A stretch of DNA of 8,662 nt, from contig JBBKVT010000284.1 of assembly GCA_037968535.1 (NCBI GenBank), forward strand, positions 1 through 8,662, given 5' to 3'. The notes beneath the pieces are model-generated. The model was not told where the DNA came from and ran no database searches. It saw nothing but the letters and a program-made list of their open reading frames with translations. Below are positions 6,147-8,662 of the stretch, one piece after another; within the stretch, counting starts at the first letter, position 1, and each line of letters opens with the position of its first letter. The position numbers and the translations under genes were made by a program. The DNA is from JAHEAO01 sp037968535 (GTDB lineage: Bacteria; Pseudomonadota; Alphaproteobacteria; Rhodobacterales; Rhodobacteraceae).

Positions 6147-7947
6147 TGGTCTCTCCTGTGCTTTCATGTGGGCGAGCCGAGTCGTCGATCAACTCGTTTG
6201 CCAGAAGGGCCGCGGCATTGATGTGGAACCTCAGTTCTTCCAACTGGCGCATCGGGCCGGGCAGGCGGTAGGCAAAGCCAAGCCTGCGGGATTCCGCGGT
6301 GACCAGATCAAGCGCCTTGACCTGGCTTTCCAACTCATCGGCGAGGATCTCGAAATCCTCGCGTTCCATCGTGCCGGATTTGTTGCCCGAGCCGACGTAA
6401 GGCTCGGAAACCTCGGTGATCCAGTCAAGCACTTGCCGCGTCGACAGGATGATCGGGCGGCGAGTGAAGTGAAGATGACTGGTCGATTGGCCGCCCCTTC
6501 GACGGGTCGAATGCTCTTCGATCTCGACGGTGATGCCGGTGGTGAAGAACTGCACGTCCTGTTCGGGCAGCGACGATCCCGAGCGCACCAGAATGTCACG
6601 CAGCGACAGCGCCGAGCCGTAGGCGACCGTCAGGCTTTGCTCCAGCCGCGCGGCGGTGGTGCCAAGCGTGTCGAGAAGCGGCGACAGCACACGCTCGACC
6701 AGCCGCATGAAGCTGGCGGCGAGTTCCTTGATCTCGCTGCTCAGTTCCTCGGACTGGACGACCGGGCGACGCTGGCCGACCTCGTCGTCGTCAGAAAGGG
6801 GTTGCGGCAAGCGACCGCCGACAAAGACGCCACCGCCCAGTTTGCCGAGTTCGTCGACCAGTTCGCGTTCCAGATTGGCATAGTCGAAGAAATCCAGCAG
6901 AGCCTTGGCGATCCGGCGCAGGGTAAAGCGGGCGCGCGGCAGGTTGACGCCGATGATGTCGGCCATCACTTCGTCAAGGTCGTCGAAGCGGTCGGCGACG
7001 ATGCGCCGGGATTCGATGGCCGAAGGCACGCCCTGGCGGATCCGGAACCGGGTCATGTCGGGCAGGCGGTCGAGGATGTCCAGGATGTTGTCCGCCTCGG
7101 CCCGTGCCAACCTGGCAGCGACCCGCGCCGCGCCGGACTGGATCGGGCTTTGCGGTGACTTTCCGCCGCGCCGCCGTTCGTCCGACCGGCCCGGAACGAA
7201 GACCGGATTGCCGTCGCGGGTCTCGGCGCGGAAATTGTCCAGAAGACCCTCGATCAGGTCGCTTCGCGCGGTGTCGGTCGCGTCGCCGGTTGCGAACTGC
7301 ACGCCCTGATGCGGAAGGCCAAGCGCGTCGAGCGTTGCCATCATCTGCTCGGAAACGCTTGGATACCGTCCCGCCCCGGTGACGGTCTGGCCGGGAACAG
7401 AGGTGGCCGTGCCAAGAAATGATATCTGGCGCCCGATCCCCTGCAGCTCTGCCAGGATGTCGGTCGCATTGTCTTGATCTGCCATTGCGGGCTCCTCTTG
7501 AATTGGCTGTGGCGTCCAGTTTTCCAACAGCTGATGAACGGCGTCGGACTGCGCATCCGCCGTGCCGATTGTCACCAGCAGCGCATTGCCGACTTCGATG
7601 AAGGATTTGAAACGGTTGCGGTGCATGCCGACGCGCTTCGTCAGATCGGTTTCGGCCTCTTGCACCGCGGCCCGCAGATCCACGACCAGCGCTTCGGCGG
7701 CGATGCCGGTCTGCACATGGTCGCGCAACGTGCGGGCGATATCGCGGGCCTTGTCGGCGTCACCCAACGAAATCGCAAGTCGTAGGTCGCCCATGTTGTC
7801 CAGGGCCACGTCGGCAGCGGTGCGCAGGTCAGCGATCGATTGCGCTTCGCCGGCATCCACCTGCGACTCGGCCAGGGTCCGCGCCCCGTTCCGGATGTCG
7901 ACCAGGTGACTGACCATTAGCTCCAGAGAGTCCAAAATTGTTTTCAT
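6139..7947 (-). CDS. Large protein of unknown function, ~602 residues
   Basis: The family is not recognised. Residues 1-150 are helical and acidic, with no signal peptide or membrane span. The main part after residue 155 has a Gly/Thr-rich stretch (TATSVPGQTVTGAGRYPSVS), a basic linker (ERRRGGKSPQSP, near 257-268), then long helices (RVAARLARAEADNILDILDR and others) and a late section with predicted strands (QFFTTGITVEIEEHS, STSHLHFTRRPII). The start is uncertain: ATG 7947 has only AGG eight bases upstream, while TTG 7965 (six residues longer) has GGGGAG at an ideal distance and lies one base after the previous stop. The frame is open to 8133, but that part overlaps the upstream gene and looks non-coding. 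An internal ATG at 7485 also has a strong ribosome binding site. It overlaps the next gene by 8 bases. Confidence 0.82.
   Translation of the reverse strand: MKTILDSLELMVSHLVDIRNGARTLAESQVDAGEAQSIADLRTAADVALDNMGDLRLAISLGDADKARDIARTLRDHVQTGIAAEALVVDLRAAVQEAETDLTKRVGMHRNRFKSFIEVGNALLVTIGTADAQSDAVHQLLENWTPQPIQEEPAMADQDNATDILAELQGIGRQISFLGTATSVPGQTVTGAGRYPSVSEQMMATLDALGLPHQGVQFATGDATDTARSDLIEGLLDNFRAETRDGNPVFVPGRSDERRRGGKSPQSPIQSGAARVAARLARAEADNILDILDRLPDMTRFRIRQGVPSAIESRRIVADRFDDLDEVMADIIGVNLPRARFTLRRIAKALLDFFDYANLERELVDELGKLGGGVFVGGRLPQPLSDDDEVGQRRPVVQSEELSSEIKELAASFMRLVERVLSPLLDTLGTTAARLEQSLTVAYGSALSLRDILVRSGSSLPEQDVQFFTTGITVEIEEHSTRRRGGQSTSHLHFTRRPIILSTRQVLDWITEVSEPYVGSGNKSGTMEREDFEILADELESQVKALDLVTAESRRLGFAYRLPGPMRQLEELRFHINAAALLANELIDDSARPHESTGETND
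7486..7496 (-). promoter_or_regulatory. Strong internal ribosome binding site before ATG 7485
   Basis: AGGAG (7492-7496) lies six bases before an in-frame ATG (7483-7485), inside the ~602-residue gene. It is stronger than the signal before the full-length ATG start. Starting here would give a 448-residue protein beginning MADQDNATDI. The site is seen directly; its use in the cell is inferred. Confidence 0.5.
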
Positions 7948-7966
7948 TTCAACAACCTGGTTCAAT

Positions 7967-8662
7967 TTACGCTCTCCCCAATGCCAAATAGAAGTTGCGA
8001 GAGATCGTTGCAGCGTGGCCTCGCCCGGACCGAAATGCGGTCCGCGCGGCGGAAATAAGCAGGCGTTCGGGAAGGATGCCGGTGTTCTCACCTCGAACCA
8101 GCCGGACAGCCGCTTCCTCGACCAGCATAGCATCTTTTCGGGTAAATTTCACAACCTCAGCGAGTGTCCGCCCCCCATAGGCTGGTTCTGGCTGGAAACA
8201 GATCGCCTTGATCATCAGATCGCAACCGGCGTCGAAACTGTCGCCGAACTCCTTGGGCAGGGCGGTCCGCAGTTTGGCCGGATAGATCCGGGACCAGGTC
8301 TTTTCGAACATGTCGGCCTCGGCCGCGAAGCCGATCTTGCGCAGAAGACGGCAGTTCATCGGCACCCGCAGGATCGGCGTCGGATGGACGCCATCGGGAT
8401 TGAAGGCCGCCGCCGCCTGGGCGCGCTTGGCGACCACATCGATGAGCGACTCGATATAGGCCGGACCGATCAGCAGAAGCCCGGCGAAATCCGCGTAGCT
8501 TTCCTTGTGCCAGCGCACCCAGATATCAACGGCGCCTTCGGGGATCTTGCCTTCCATAGTGGCGGCAATCCGGCGCGGCACGACAGTCCACATGCCAAGG
8601 TCATTCTGCAGGTTGTGCGCGACCTCGTGCGGCACTGCGCCAAGCGTCCAGGGATTCTGCAA
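7967..8662 (-). CDS. Zincin-like putative metallopeptidase, C-terminal 231 residues (5' end outside window)
   Basis: The frame is open to the right edge and no start signal is visible, so the gene begins beyond 8662. Near the left of the fragment, HEVAHN (residues 12-17) gives the HExxH zinc-binding motif. KESYADFAGLLLIGPAYI (53-70) supplies a glutamate (E54) and an Asp four residues on, as in gluzincin-type peptidases where a Glu in a second helix is the third ligand. Next come HPTPILRVPMNCRLLRKIGF and a helical C-terminus ending LALGRA. The GLLLIGPAYI stretch could be a buried helix but is too short to call a membrane anchor. The stop (7967-7969) lies one or 19 bases before the next gene, depending on the start used there, so they are very likely co-transcribed. 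A named family cannot be assigned. Peptidase activity is inferred from the motif; the second zincin in the operon is unrelated in sequence. Confidence 0.75.
   Translation of the reverse strand: MQNPWTLGAVPHEVAHNLQNDLGMWTVVPRRIAATMEGKIPEGAVDIWVRWHKESYADFAGLLLIGPAYIESLIDVVAKRAQAAAAFNPDGVHPTPILRVPMNCRLLRKIGFAAEADMFEKTWSRIYPAKLRTALPKEFGDSFDAGCDLMIKAICFQPEPAYGGRTLAEVVKFTRKDAMLVEEAAVRLVRGENTGILPERLLISAARTAFRSGRGHAATISRNFYLALGRA

Noticed and set aside
6109..7158. Long plus-strand open frame (349 codons), and a similar one at 5031-5828
   Set aside because: Both lie antisense to the unknown operon genes, which have good start signals, overlaps and natural composition. The plus frames lack ribosome binding sites and known motifs.
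7966..8133. N-terminal extension of the ~602-residue protein back to ATG 8133
   Set aside because: It overlaps the coding end of the upstream zincin gene, is Arg/Trp/Pro-rich and unlike the rest of the protein, and has no start signal.
1..8662. CRISPR array, insertion sequence ends, rRNA
   Set aside because: No regularly spaced repeats, no transposase motif and no rRNA-like sequence were seen on either strand.

Overview
The window is GC-rich and densely coding, with codon use and protein families typical of Alphaproteobacteria. A Rhodobacteraceae-like genome is the best guess; this rests on family resemblance and base composition only, since there is no rRNA or other taxonomic marker.

Left part (1-2715). 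The 3' two-thirds of a periplasmic 2',3'-cyclic-nucleotide phosphodiesterase/3'-nucleotidase (CpdB family) runs on the + strand to 1239. It faces a SulP-family anion transporter on the minus strand (1450-2715) that has no STAS domain. The convergent gap holds a good intrinsic terminator for cpdB and a long perfect hairpin at the SulP stop codon.

Middle (2716-3141). This is a 426-base stretch with no convincing gene. It holds an imperfect inverted repeat just upstream of the SulP gene, a minus-strand open stretch that reads like the tail of a lost protein, and a plus-strand open stretch that runs antisense into the next gene. It looks like a boundary between the ordinary metabolic genes on the left and an accessory block on the right.

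Right part (3142-8662). Five minus-strand genes lie close together and look like one operon read from right to left. In order of transcription they are: a zincin-like protein with an HEVAH motif (5' end outside the window); a ~602-residue protein of unknown family with a strong internal ribosome binding site; a 377-residue protein of unknown family whose start overlaps the previous stop by 8 bases; a 92-residue protein that is almost only a LuxR-type helix-turn-helix; and a 492-residue fusion of an OmpA-like domain to an M35-like (aspzincin) metallopeptidase domain. None of the five has a visible signal peptide, although the first one's N-terminus cannot be seen.

Two different zinc-peptidase-like proteins, a peptidoglycan-binding-type domain, two large unrecognised proteins and a small regulator are an unusual set. 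The right part is therefore the best candidate for an undescribed system, perhaps a toxin/effector or secretion-related locus continuing beyond 8662. No tail, sheath, ATPase or other hallmark of a known secretion or injection machine is visible in this window, so that idea remains inference.
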